This document shows positions 24,173 through 32,452 of a stretch of 64,000 nt of DNA, piece after piece. Both the position numbers and the translations under genes were made by a program. The stretch is from CAZTQN01 sp964615765. GTDB taxonomy: Bacteria; Planctomycetota; Phycisphaerae; Phycisphaerales; UBA1924. The notes below the pieces were generated by a model that worked only from the letters and a program-made list of their open reading frames with translations, did no database searches and had not been told where the DNA came from. Location: contig CAZTQN010000006.1 of assembly GCA_964615765.1 (NCBI GenBank), forward strand, positions 1-64,000, given 5' to 3'. Within the stretch, counting starts at the first letter, position 1. Every line of letters starts with the position of its first letter.

Positions 24173-25108
24173 ATGACGACCTTCGCCGATCACCCGCTCG
24201 CCAACGGCCACGCCTCCGCCAGCAACGGCGCTCACAAGCCCGCCTCGCGCTCCGCACAGGCCGCCAAGCCCACCGGCAAGCAGGGCATGGTCGATATCCA
24301 GAGTTCCGGCGATGAGCGCAACGTCGCCATCGACCGCGTCGGCGTCAAGGACGTCAAGTACCCCATCCGCCTCAAGGTCCCCGGCTTCGCCGGCTGGACC
24401 GACGACGGCTCCGACGGCGTGCAAACCACCGTCGCCACCATCAACATGTACGTCGCCCTGCCGCACTACCAGAAGGGCACGCACATGTCCCGCTTCCTCG
24501 AGGTCCTCAATGCGTACGAGGCCGAGTCCGGCGGGATCACGCCGATGGATATCCCGAAGATCACCGAAGCCATCCGCCAGCGCCTCGGCGCTGAAGAGGC
24601 CCACTTCCAGGGCGAGTTCACCTACTTCATCCGCAAGCCCGCGCCCGTCACCGGCACGCCGGGGCTGATGGACTACACCGTCAGTTTCGACTGCACCGCC
24701 AGCAAGGACGACCGCCGGCGCGACCTCCTGCTCAGCGTCGCCGCCCCCGCCACCAGCCTGTGCCCGTGCTCCAAGGAGATCAGCGACTACGGCGCACACA
24801 ACCAGCGCTGCCGCATCGCCGCCAAGGTCCGCACGCAGGGCCTGATGTGGATCGAAGAGCTCGTGACCATCATCGAGCGGGCGGCGAGCTGCCCCGTCTT
24901 CGCCGTGCTCAAGCGTCCCGACGAAAAGTGGGTCACCGAAAAGGCCTACGAGAACCCCAAGTTCGTGGAAGACATCATCCGCGACCTCGCCGTGGGCTTG
25001 AACCGCGAAGACCGCATCCTGTCCTACAGCATCTCGAGCGAGAACTTCGAGAGCATCCACAGCCACAACGCCTACGCCGAGATCTCGCGCGACAAGCGCC
25101 GCGGCTGA
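24173..25108 (+). CDS. folE2: GTP cyclohydrolase FolE2 (type IB)
   Basis: The 311-aa protein matches the COG1469/FolE2 family, which makes 7,8-dihydroneopterin triphosphate from GTP for folate or queuosine. Visible landmarks are DIQSSGDERNVAIDRVGV, YVALPHYQKGTHMSRF, the metal-site segment TSLCPCSKEISDYGAHNQR with its cysteine, and ISSENFESIHSHNAYAEI. QueF is also encoded in the window, in keeping with queuosine synthesis. FolE2 does not strictly require zinc, unlike FolE1. The first 45 residues are disordered. The start at 24173 has AGGAA 8 nt upstream. An in-frame ATG at 24074, preceded by TACCCT at 24059-24064 with 9 nt between, is a serious alternative and would give 344 aa. Confidence 0.93.
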   Translation: MTTFADHPLANGHASASNGAHKPASRSAQAAKPTGKQGMVDIQSSGDERNVAIDRVGVKDVKYPIRLKVPGFAGWTDDGSDGVQTTVATINMYVALPHYQKGTHMSRFLEVLNAYEAESGGITPMDIPKITEAIRQRLGAEEAHFQGEFTYFIRKPAPVTGTPGLMDYTVSFDCTASKDDRRRDLLLSVAAPATSLCPCSKEISDYGAHNQRCRIAAKVRTQGLMWIEELVTIIERAASCPVFAVLKRPDEKWVTEKAYENPKFVEDIIRDLAVGLNREDRILSYSISSENFESIHSHNAYAEISRDKRRG

Positions 25109-25147
25109 TCGACCTCCGATCGCGCGGCCCTCGCCGACGCTCGCTCT

Positions 25148-26875
25148 TCAGACCGCCGAATCCACCAGCCGCCCCGCCAGCGCCAGCGGCGCGGCGGACT
25201 CGATCCGCACCGGCACGATCTTCCCGATAAGCGACGCCGGCGTCCGCGCGCCGTCGCCCGGCGGCACGTCGAAGTGCACGATGATGTCCCCGTCCGTCCG
25301 GGCCACCATTTGCACCGGCTCGCCCGGCACCGGCGTCTCTTCCACCGCCGCCGTCGCCGCGCCCGTACCGCCCGAAGCCCCAGCGCCGATCGGCCGCCCG
25401 CCGATGGTCAGCCCGAACGTCGTCGAGCACGCCCCGCCATCCGTCTGCGCCGCACGGCGTTTCTCGGTCCGCTTCGAGACGCCCTGCACGAACACCTCAA
25501 GCGTCCGCCCGACATACTCGCGCGACACCTCGGCGCTGATCCGCTGCTGCACCGCGAGCAGGTCGTTGTTCCGCCGACGCTTCACGTCCTCAGACACATC
25601 GTCCACAAGCCGATCGAAAGCGACCGTCCCGGGCCGCGGCGAGTACTTGAAGATGAAGCAGTTCTTGTACCGCACACGCTCCAGCAGACGCACCGTCGCC
25701 GCGTAATCCTCGTCGGTCTCCGTCGGGAAGCCGACGATGATGTCGCCGGCGACCGTCAGCGGCCGCCCGATGTCCGGTCGATCCAGGTACGCCCGCGCCC
25801 GGTCCACAAACGCGACGTACTCCTCCACCTCGTACCCGCGGTTCATCATCTTCAGCACGCGGTTCGACCCGCTCTGCGCCGGCACGTGCAGATACCGGCA
25901 GATCCGCGGGTGATCGCGGATCACGGCGAGCACGTCGTCGCCGAAGTCGCGCGGGTAACTCGTCACGAACCGCAGCCGCCGGATCTCCGGCACCCGCTCG
26001 TGGATCATCGCGAGCAGATCCGCGAACGTCGTGACGCGCTCCCCGCTCACCGCGTCCCGCGCGTGCCCGCCGGTAAAGCTCCGCCCCTTCTGCGGCTGGA
26101 CAACGCCCCCGACACTCACCGCCGCCCCGTGCTCGAAGCGGTAGTGATTCACCGTCTGCCCGAGCAGCGTGACCTCGATCACGCCCGCGTCGGCGAGGCG
26201 CTTGCACTCGTCAACGATGTGCTCCGGCGGTCGGTGGATCTCCGCCCCGCGCGTGAACGGCACCACGCAGTACGTGCAGAACTTGTTGCACCCGCGCGTG
26301 ATGCGCACATACGCCGAGCCCGCGTGATCGTCCGGCGCGATCGAACGCGACAGGTCCAGCATCTCCAGCGAGTCGGCCGCCGCCGCGAGCGTCGCGCTCC
26401 GGCGCGACGCGTTCCCCTGCAGCGCGATCAGGTTCGTGCTCGCCAGCTTGCCCGTGGGCACTTGCCCGGCCGCGTCCACCTCCGCCCGCAGTTCCTCCGC
26501 AAGCGCCGTCCGCGTCCGCACCGCGTTGTCGAGAAGACCCGGCAGCTTGTCCAGCTCGCCCGGCCCAACCAGCAGGTCCACCACCGGCATCCGCCGGATC
26601 AAATCCGCCCCGTCTCGCTCGGCCATGCACCCGAGCACCCCAACCACGATCCCCGGCCGCGTCTTCTTGCGGATCTGGTCCTCGCCCAGGCGGCTCCACA
26701 CCTTCTGCTCCGCCAGCTCGCGGACCGAACAGGTGTTGTACAGCACCACGTCCGCCGTCTCGCGCTCGCCCGTGAACCCATACCCCAGCGCGCGAAGCTG
26801 CCCCATGACCAGCTCGCTGTCGAGCTCGTTCATCTGGCATCCAAAGGTCTCGAAGTACACGCTTCGTGCGGGCAT
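25148..26875 (-). CDS. miaB: tRNA-2-methylthio-N6-isopentenyladenosine synthase MiaB
   Basis: The 575-aa radical-SAM methylthiotransferase modifies A37 of tRNAs reading U-starting codons. The N-terminal UPF0004 domain holds three cluster cysteines (Cys13 in TFGCQMNE, Cys49 in NTCSVRE, Cys83 in GVLGCMAER). The radical-SAM cluster is CNKFCTYC (196-203), and a TRAM-type RNA-binding region lies at the C-terminus. It is over 100 aa longer than common MiaB. Extra segments lie before the radical-SAM motif (about 133-182), after it (GHARDAVSGER region), and in the TRAM domain (Gly/Ala-rich, about 505-530). The ATG at 26875 begins the conserved PARSVYFETFGC; a longer frame upstream has no homology. 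Confidence 0.95.
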   Translation of the reverse strand: MPARSVYFETFGCQMNELDSELVMGQLRALGYGFTGERETADVVLYNTCSVRELAEQKVWSRLGEDQIRKKTRPGIVVGVLGCMAERDGADLIRRMPVVDLLVGPGELDKLPGLLDNAVRTRTALAEELRAEVDAAGQVPTGKLASTNLIALQGNASRRSATLAAAADSLEMLDLSRSIAPDDHAGSAYVRITRGCNKFCTYCVVPFTRGAEIHRPPEHIVDECKRLADAGVIEVTLLGQTVNHYRFEHGAAVSVGGVVQPQKGRSFTGGHARDAVSGERVTTFADLLAMIHERVPEIRRLRFVTSYPRDFGDDVLAVIRDHPRICRYLHVPAQSGSNRVLKMMNRGYEVEEYVAFVDRARAYLDRPDIGRPLTVAGDIIVGFPTETDEDYAATVRLLERVRYKNCFIFKYSPRPGTVAFDRLVDDVSEDVKRRRNNDLLAVQQRISAEVSREYVGRTLEVFVQGVSKRTEKRRAAQTDGGACSTTFGLTIGGRPIGAGASGGTGAATAAVEETPVPGEPVQMVARTDGDIIVHFDVPPGDGARTPASLIGKIVPVRIESAAPLALAGRLVDSAV

Positions 26876-26884
26876 TGGCCGCAA

Positions 26885-26890
26885 GTATAC
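26885..26890 (-). promoter_or_regulatory. -10-like box TATACT of miaB
   Basis: On the minus strand, TATACT ends 9 nt before the miaB ATG, with no Shine-Dalgarno. The divergent panB gene has its own box 53 nt away. Confidence 0.5.
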
Positions 26891-26942
26891 GGAGCCCATC
26901 CCCGCCGCCCCGCCCGCGCGTCCCGGCCCGCACCCCGCCTCA

Positions 26943-26948
26943 TACCCT
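26943..26948 (+). promoter_or_regulatory. -10-like box TACCCT of panB
   Basis: TACCCT ends 6 nt before the panB ATG at 26955, again without a ribosome binding site. Confidence 0.45.
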
Positions 26949-26954
26949 CCCCAA

Positions 26955-27794
26955 ATGTCCGATCCCACCTCCCCCAAGGCCCCCGCGCCGACCACCCTGC
27001 GCACCCTCGCCCAGATGGCCCGGGCCGGCCGCCCCTTCGCCTGCATGACCTGCTACGACGCCGCGACCGCCCGCTGGCTCGCCCGCGGCGGGCTGCACGT
27101 CCTGCTCGTCGGTGACACCGCCGCCGAGATGGTCCTCGGCTTCAAACGCACCATCGACATGCCGCTCGACGTCCTGCTCGCCCTCACCGCGGGCGTCAAA
27201 CGCGGCGCCCCGGGCGTGGTCGTCATGGGCGACATGCCCTTCATGTCCTATCAGGCGGGTGAATCCGAAGCCATCATCAACGCCGGGCGCTTCCTCACCG
27301 AAGGCCTCGCGGACATCGTCAAACTCGAGGCCGACGCCTCCTTCGCGCCGCTCATTACCCGCATGGTCCGGGCCGGCGTGCCGATCTGCGGGCACGTGGG
27401 CTCCAAGCCGCAGCAGGCTGCCTTGACGGGCGGCTACGGCGCCGCCGGGCGCACCAAGGCCGACGCCGACCGCGTTGTCGACGACGCCGTCGCCCTCGAA
27501 CAGGCCGGCTGCTCGCTCCTGCTGGTCGAAGCCGTGCCGCCGGAAGTCACCGACCGCATCCTCGCCAAGACCAGCGTTCCGCTGATCGGCATCGGTGCCG
27601 GCACCGCGTGCCACGGCCAGGTCATCGTCTTCCAAGACGTCATGGGCATGACCGATCACCCGCCCCGGTTCGTCGACCCCGTCGCCGCACTCGGGCCCGC
27701 CGTGCAGACCGCCGCTGCCGCGTGGGTGTCCAGGGTTGCCGAGCGTTCAATCGGGGGAAAGTCCTATGCCATGCTCCCGGAGTCCGGTTCGTAG
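26955..27794 (+). CDS. panB: 3-methyl-2-oxobutanoate hydroxymethyltransferase PanB
   Basis: The 279-aa enzyme makes ketopantoate from 2-oxoisovalerate and methylene-tetrahydrofolate, the first step of pantothenate and CoA synthesis. Landmarks are MTCYDAATAR, LLVGDTAAEMVLGF, VVMGDMPFMSYQ, VKLEADASF, ICGHVGSKPQQ and LIGIGAGTACHGQ. The usual VGDSLGMV loop reads VGDTAAEMV. It is divergent from miaB across an 79-nt gap that carries both -10-like boxes. HtrA follows after 173 nt. Confidence 0.95.
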   Translation: MSDPTSPKAPAPTTLRTLAQMARAGRPFACMTCYDAATARWLARGGLHVLLVGDTAAEMVLGFKRTIDMPLDVLLALTAGVKRGAPGVVVMGDMPFMSYQAGESEAIINAGRFLTEGLADIVKLEADASFAPLITRMVRAGVPICGHVGSKPQQAALTGGYGAAGRTKADADRVVDDAVALEQAGCSLLLVEAVPPEVTDRILAKTSVPLIGIGAGTACHGQVIVFQDVMGMTDHPPRFVDPVAALGPAVQTAAAAWVSRVAERSIGGKSYAMLPESGS

Positions 27795-27967
27795 CCGGTT
27801 ACGACCCGGTGTGTGCGTCGGAGGCGCGGTTGTCGCGGTAGGCAATAGGCGACCGTGCACCATCGTCGGACTGGGCGAACAACCGCGCTCCAGCCGACGA
27901 ACAACCGCGTCCGGCGACGAGCGCCGACGAACTCGATGGGCGGTACGCCTTCAAGGACGAACTCAAC

Positions 27968-29365
27968 ATGCGGCGATTCATCTCCTTCGGCCCGGCTCTG
28001 GTCGTCCTGCTCACCGCGCTGGTGACGCTGGTCGCGGCCCCCGCCGCGGTCCGGATGATCGGCTACGCCGACACCGAGGCCCGCATCCGCCTGGCCCGCC
28101 AGAACCTCGACGAGGACAACATCCTCAAGGCCATCGACCGGGCCACCCGCGCCGTCGCCGACGCCGTCGAACCCTCCGTCGTCCACATCGCCGTGCGCGA
28201 ACCCGGCCGCTTCGGGTGGGAACGCGCCGGCACCGGCTCGGGCTGGGTCTTCGACGACCAGGGCCACATCGTCACCAACGCCCACGTGGTCCGCTCGGCC
28301 CGCAACATCATGGTCCAGTTCCAAGACGGCCGGGCCGTCTCCGCCCGCGTCATCGGTCAGGACCCCAGCACCGACATCGCCGTCCTCAAGGCCGACACCG
28401 CCGAAGGCCTCTTCCCCGTCCGCCGCGCCACTGACCTGCGCCTCCAGCAGGGCGACCGCGTCTTCGCCTTCGGCTCCCCGTTCGGCTTCAAGTTCTCCAT
28501 GAGCGAGGGGATCGTCTCCGGCCTCGGGCGCGACCCGCAGCAGATCACCGGCAGCGGCGGCTTCACCAACTTCATCCAGACCGACGCCGCCGTCAACCCC
28601 GGCAACTCCGGCGGCCCGCTCGTCAACGTCGAGGGCAAGCTCGTCGGGATGAACGTCGCCATCGCCACCGCCCCCTCGCGCGACGGCGAAGGCCAGAACT
28701 CCGGCATCTCATTCGCCATCCCCCTCGAGACCATCGAGCCCGTCGTCGAACAGCTCATCTCCACCGGCATCGTCGCCAAGGGCTACCTGGGCGTGCAGCG
28801 CCCGCTCAATGACGACGACAACTCGCGCCGCCTCGCGACCACCGACTTCCGCGGCCGCGGCGTCTTCCTCCTCGCCGTCACCGAGGACAGCCCCGCCGCC
28901 CAGGCCGGCATGCAGGCCGGCGACATCATCACCAAGATCAACGACCGCGAGATCGCCACCGTCGCCGGCTTCCGCCTCGCCATCGCCACCAACGCGCCCG
29001 GCGACCGCATCAACGTCGAGTTCTGGCGCGGCGGCACCACCCGCACCGTCCAGGTCACGCTCGGCGAACTCCCGCCCAGCGGCGACGAGATGGAGGCCGC
29101 CTTCGCCGCGCTGCGCCGTTTCGGCGTCGCCGTCGCCGACGGTGATCAGGGCATCACGGTCGTCGCCGTGGGCCAGAACTCCGGGGCCTTCGGACAGGGC
29201 GTGCGCCCGGAGCACACCATCACCGCCGTCGAGGGCGAGCCGGTCCGCACGCTTCGCGAACTGGCCATGCAGCTCGCACGCAAGGGCCTGCAGCAGGGCC
29301 GCCCGGTCAAGATCACCGTGCTGACCAACATCGGCCAGGAACTCGAAGTCAACGTGACCCCGTAA
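27968..29365 (+). CDS. HtrA/DegP-type serine protease with PDZ domains
   Basis: The 465-aa protein has an N-terminal signal or anchor helix (about 8-28), a trypsin-like domain with His106 (TNAHVV), Asp136 (STDIAVLK) and Ser214 (NPGNSGGPL), and one clear PDZ domain (about 275-365) after KGYLGVQRPL. A second PDZ-like segment follows (about 375-460). HtrA proteases remove misfolded envelope proteins. AAGGACG 9 nt before the ATG supports the start. Its 3' end overlaps the convergent YdjY-lipoprotein gene by 17 nt, so antisense transcripts are possible. Confidence 0.95.
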   Translation: MRRFISFGPALVVLLTALVTLVAAPAAVRMIGYADTEARIRLARQNLDEDNILKAIDRATRAVADAVEPSVVHIAVREPGRFGWERAGTGSGWVFDDQGHIVTNAHVVRSARNIMVQFQDGRAVSARVIGQDPSTDIAVLKADTAEGLFPVRRATDLRLQQGDRVFAFGSPFGFKFSMSEGIVSGLGRDPQQITGSGGFTNFIQTDAAVNPGNSGGPLVNVEGKLVGMNVAIATAPSRDGEGQNSGISFAIPLETIEPVVEQLISTGIVAKGYLGVQRPLNDDDNSRRLATTDFRGRGVFLLAVTEDSPAAQAGMQAGDIITKINDREIATVAGFRLAIATNAPGDRINVEFWRGGTTRTVQVTLGELPPSGDEMEAAFAALRRFGVAVADGDQGITVVAVGQNSGAFGQGVRPEHTITAVEGEPVRTLRELAMQLARKGLQQGRPVKITVLTNIGQELEVNVTP

Positions 29366-30140
29366 CCCGCTCGAGCGCCAGCCGCACGCGCACCGGCGTT
29401 CTCGCCGGCGGGGTCTTGGACAGATCCGCAACCCACTCCGGCGTCAGCAGCGCCGCCTCGGGCGTGAGCACCGTCGTCAGCGCGATGACCTCGTCGCCAA
29501 AGGTCGAGAACCCGACGATGTTCCCGCCGAAGTCGCCGGCGTACGCCTCGCCGCCCGGCGTGCTCACCACGCGCGACCCGGCGAACACCCACCCCGCACC
29601 CGCGCCCACGGGACTGTCCAGAAACCCACGCCGATCGCGCGCGTTCACGACCCATTCCAACGGGTTGATTGCGCGCTCCCCGCCGCCGCTCGCATCAACG
29701 TGAAACGTCACGCGCACGCGGTCCCCCTCGGGCGACAGCGGCGTGAGCCCACTCGCATCTCGCGCAAACCCGCCCGGCTTGCCCGGCCTTCCGCCCGCCG
29801 CCAAGAGCGCCGCGTGCACGTGCGACGCCTTGGCCTTCGCCACCACCAGCGTCTCATGCTCGCGCGTGTCCGGGATGCACGCGAGCACTTCCAGATACAC
29901 CAACGGCGCCTTCGGATCCTCAACCAGGATCGGCGAGATGATCGCGTCAAACTCCACCACGCCGGCGCGGGCGTCGGCCCGCACGCCGGGGAACACGTCG
30001 CGCAGAATTAGCGCCGCCGCCTCGGCTTTCACGTTCGCCGCGTGTGCCCCGGCGTCCGGCGCCGCATCGCGCTGCTGCCCGCACCCGCCGACGACCATCG
30101 TCACCCCAGCCACAGCAACCAGCCATCGTCCGCGTGTCAT
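29349..30140 (-). CDS. YdjY-domain lipoprotein
   Basis: The 263-aa protein has a short signal ending in the lipobox VVGGC (Cys20). The mature region resembles the YdjY domain common in planctomycetes: FPGVRADARAGVVEFDAI, KAPLVYLEVLACIPDTREHE, TLVVAKAKASHVHAALLAAG, and the tail GFSTFGDEVIALTTVLTPE. The function of the family is unknown. Its ATG overlaps the stop of murD by 4 nt, so it is translated from the murD transcript. Its 3' end overlaps htrA on the other strand. Confidence 0.85.
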   Translation of the reverse strand: MTRGRWLVAVAGVTMVVGGCGQQRDAAPDAGAHAANVKAEAAALILRDVFPGVRADARAGVVEFDAIISPILVEDPKAPLVYLEVLACIPDTREHETLVVAKAKASHVHAALLAAGGRPGKPGGFARDASGLTPLSPEGDRVRVTFHVDASGGGERAINPLEWVVNARDRRGFLDSPVGAGAGWVFAGSRVVSTPGGEAYAGDFGGNIVGFSTFGDEVIALTTVLTPEAALLTPEWVADLSKTPPARTPVRVRLALERVTGSR

Positions 30141-31576
30141 GCCTGTTCCCCGCTGCCGACCGCGCGAGCGCCCTGCAGCGCCCGCACCAGCGCGACAAAC
30201 TCCGCCCCGCGGGCCTCGAAGTTGGTGTACTGATCCCACGACGCGCACCCGGGGCTGAGCAGCACCGCGTGCCCCGCTCCCGCCCGCTCGACGCACGCGC
30301 TCACGGCTTTCGCCAGCGTGCCGCACTCAATGACGCGCCCGCCCACACCGCCCACCCCGCACATCCCCGCCGCCGCTCCCGCTCCACGCGCGATCGCCGG
30401 GCCCGTCGCGCCGATCGTGTACACCCCGCCCAAGCGCCCCACCAAACTGCTGATCGCCGACAGGTCCGACCCCTTGTCATACCCGCCCGCGATCAGGTGC
30501 ACACCCGCGTGCCCGGCGTCGAGCGTCTCCGCGACCGCTTCCACCGCCGTCACCGTCGCCTCAGGCGTGGTCGACTTGGAATCGTTGAAGAACGTGACGC
30601 GCTCGCGCCCGGCGCCAAGATCAAGCCGCGCGACCATCTGCAAGCGGTGCTCCAGCCCCGGGAACGCGCGGATCGCGCGGGCCAGCAGCACCGGGTCGAC
30701 ATGCGGCGCCGCCGCCACACACGCCATCAGCGCCGCCGCCGCATTGACGCGGTTGTGCGCACCCGGCACGCTGAGCGCCCCGGGAAACTGGCCCGGATCA
30801 ACGCCCAGCACCCGCGCCGGCGTCAGAGCCGCCCACGACGCGACTGATGCCCCCAGCACCGCCGTGTCCCCGCGCCGCTGATGCCGGATCAGGTGCTGCT
30901 TGCTGCCGGTGTAGTGCCCCATGTCCCCGTGCCAGTCCAGGTGGTTCGGGCTGATGTTCGTCACCACCGCGACCCCCGGCGACCACTTCGCGCCCGACTG
31001 CTCGATCCAGTGGAGCATGAAGCTCGACAGCTCCAGCACAACATACGCCTCGGCGTTCAGCGACCCGCCTGGCCCCAACTCCCCAAGCAGCGAGCCCCCG
31101 ATGTTCCCGCCCATCACCACCGGCGTCCCCATCGGCCCGAGCACCGCCTTCAGCGCATGGTGGATCATCGCGCTGGTCGTGCTCTTGCCGACACTCCCCG
31201 TGATCCCGATCGTCCGCGACCGCTTGCTCGGCAGCCGCTCGAGCATCAGCCCGATCTCCGTCGTCACCGGCACGCCCGCCGCCTGCGCCGCCTTCAGATA
31301 CACGTTCGTCCACGGCGTCGGCACCGCCGGGTTGGCGACCACCACGTCCGTCTCGCGGAAGTCGCGCTCGTCGTGCCCGCCCAGGCGCAGCGTGATCGAC
31401 CCCGCCCCGATCTCCGACCGCAGCTGCGCCACCGACGCCGCAAGCTGCTCCGCCGAGTCGCGGTCCGTCACCAGCACCCGCGCCCCCTGCGCGGCGAGCC
31501 ACCGGGCGACGCCCACGCCCCCGCCGAACCGCCCCAGCCCCATCACCGTCACACGCTTGCCCTTCAGTTCCAGCAT
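30137..31576 (-). CDS. murD: UDP-N-acetylmuramoylalanine-D-glutamate ligase MurD
   Basis: The 479-aa cytoplasmic ligase adds D-Glu to UDP-MurNAc-L-Ala during peptidoglycan synthesis. It has a Rossmann N-terminus (VTVMGLGRFGGG), ANPAVPTPW, the ATP loop TGSVGKSTTSAM, LELSSFML, NISPNHLDWHGDM, the EHR motif LEHRLQMVA, FNDSKSTTPEAT and LLSPGCASWDQYTNFE. All main Mur ligase residues are present. The start at 31576 follows a TACACT box by 6 nt. Its stop overlaps the YdjY lipoprotein gene. Confidence 0.96.
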   Translation of the reverse strand: MLELKGKRVTVMGLGRFGGGVGVARWLAAQGARVLVTDRDSAEQLAASVAQLRSEIGAGSITLRLGGHDERDFRETDVVVANPAVPTPWTNVYLKAAQAAGVPVTTEIGLMLERLPSKRSRTIGITGSVGKSTTSAMIHHALKAVLGPMGTPVVMGGNIGGSLLGELGPGGSLNAEAYVVLELSSFMLHWIEQSGAKWSPGVAVVTNISPNHLDWHGDMGHYTGSKQHLIRHQRRGDTAVLGASVASWAALTPARVLGVDPGQFPGALSVPGAHNRVNAAAALMACVAAAPHVDPVLLARAIRAFPGLEHRLQMVARLDLGAGRERVTFFNDSKSTTPEATVTAVEAVAETLDAGHAGVHLIAGGYDKGSDLSAISSLVGRLGGVYTIGATGPAIARGAGAAAGMCGVGGVGGRVIECGTLAKAVSACVERAGAGHAVLLSPGCASWDQYTNFEARGAEFVALVRALQGARAVGSGEQA

Positions 31577-31582
31577 CGGCCC

Positions 31583-31592
31583 AGTGTACCCT
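31583..31592. promoter_or_regulatory. Overlapping divergent -10-like boxes of murD and the 284-aa gene
   Basis: In the 21-nt gap between the start codons, AGTGTA at 31583-31588 is TACACT for murD on the minus strand (6 nt to its ATG), and TACCCT at 31587-31592 serves the plus strand (5 nt to the GTG). The two hexamers share two bases, so the promoters probably exclude each other. Confidence 0.5.
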
Positions 31593-31597
31593 TGCGC

Positions 31598-32452
31598 GTG
31601 TGGAGCACGGACGCGATCGTCGACGCGGCCCTCACCGCTCTCCGCGAGCGGGAACTCGCCCTGCGCGAAGAACAAGCCGTCCGCGGCCTCGACGCCCTCG
31701 AAGAAGTCGAACTGCACCCGCTCCTCGCCGCCGGGCTCGCCGCCCACGGCTGGGGCGTGCTGCGCGAGCAGGCCTACCCGCACGAGTGGCGCCGCAAACT
31801 CGCCGGCAAGTCTCCGCCCGACGCCGCGCCCACGCCCGACAGCGCCATCACCTCCGTCGCCGCCGCGTCGACGGACGAGTTCCCCGCCTCGCCCGCCGCG
31901 AGCGCCGCGGCCCTCCCGCTCCCGCGCGATCGCCTCCGCTGCGACCTCGTGCTGACCCACGAACCGGGCCAAGCGCTGGTCGATGATCTGGTCGTGCAGA
32001 AGTCGCGCCGCAAGCGCGTCGCCGCGGCGTCCGGCACGCTCTTCGAAGCCGCCGCCCTCGGCGACGCCGATCGCGACGCGGCCCGCTCCGCCCGCAGCGG
32101 CGCAGCTCCAGAGGACGCCTTCTGGCTCGAGATCAAACTCGTCCGCCAGTTCGATCTCTCCACCGGTGCCCCCGGCTTCAACCGCTCCTACGCCTCCGAA
32201 CTCGTCGGCGGCGTGACGCGTGATCTCAAGAAACTCGCCTCCGACCAGCGCGTCCAGCACGCCGGCGTGCTGCTGGTCCTCTTCACGCTCGACCGCGCCG
32301 TCGCCGAGCACGACCTGGGCGTCATGCTGCACACCGTCATGGACCGCGGCGCGCCCGTCCGCTCCGCCACCGTCCGCTCGATGGACATCCAGGACCGCCT
32401 GGGCAACGGGCAGTGCTCGCTTTGCCTGGTCGGCGCGGCCCGCACCTCATGA
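31598..32452 (+). CDS. Unknown 284-aa protein with a possible D...ExK nuclease-like motif
   Basis: I do not recognise this family. The 284-aa protein begins with helical, charged sequence (IVDAALTALRERELALREEQ). An Ala/Pro/Ser-rich insert (about 75-105) interrupts it, and the C-terminal half is alpha/beta. The order RLRCDLVLTHEPG then FWLEIKLVRQFD resembles the D...ExK core of PD-(D/E)XK nucleases, but this is a weak, unverified resemblance. CSLCLVG near the C-terminus has a CxxC pair. The GTG start lies 5 nt after TACCCT. It is divergent from murD, and its stop overlaps the convergent lpxB by 6 nt. Confidence 0.7.
   Translation: MWSTDAIVDAALTALRERELALREEQAVRGLDALEEVELHPLLAAGLAAHGWGVLREQAYPHEWRRKLAGKSPPDAAPTPDSAITSVAAASTDEFPASPAASAAALPLPRDRLRCDLVLTHEPGQALVDDLVVQKSRRKRVAAASGTLFEAAALGDADRDAARSARSGAAPEDAFWLEIKLVRQFDLSTGAPGFNRSYASELVGGVTRDLKKLASDQRVQHAGVLLVLFTLDRAVAEHDLGVMLHTVMDRGAPVRSATVRSMDIQDRLGNGQCSLCLVGAARTS

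Noticed and set aside
26876..27046. N-terminal extension of MiaB by 57 residues
   Set aside because: It has no similarity to the family, and the conserved start PARSVYFETFGC follows the ATG at 26875, preceded by TATACT.
25274..27115. Plus-strand frame of 613 codons
   Set aside because: It is antisense to miaB, which has all iron-sulfur cysteines and radical-SAM motifs.
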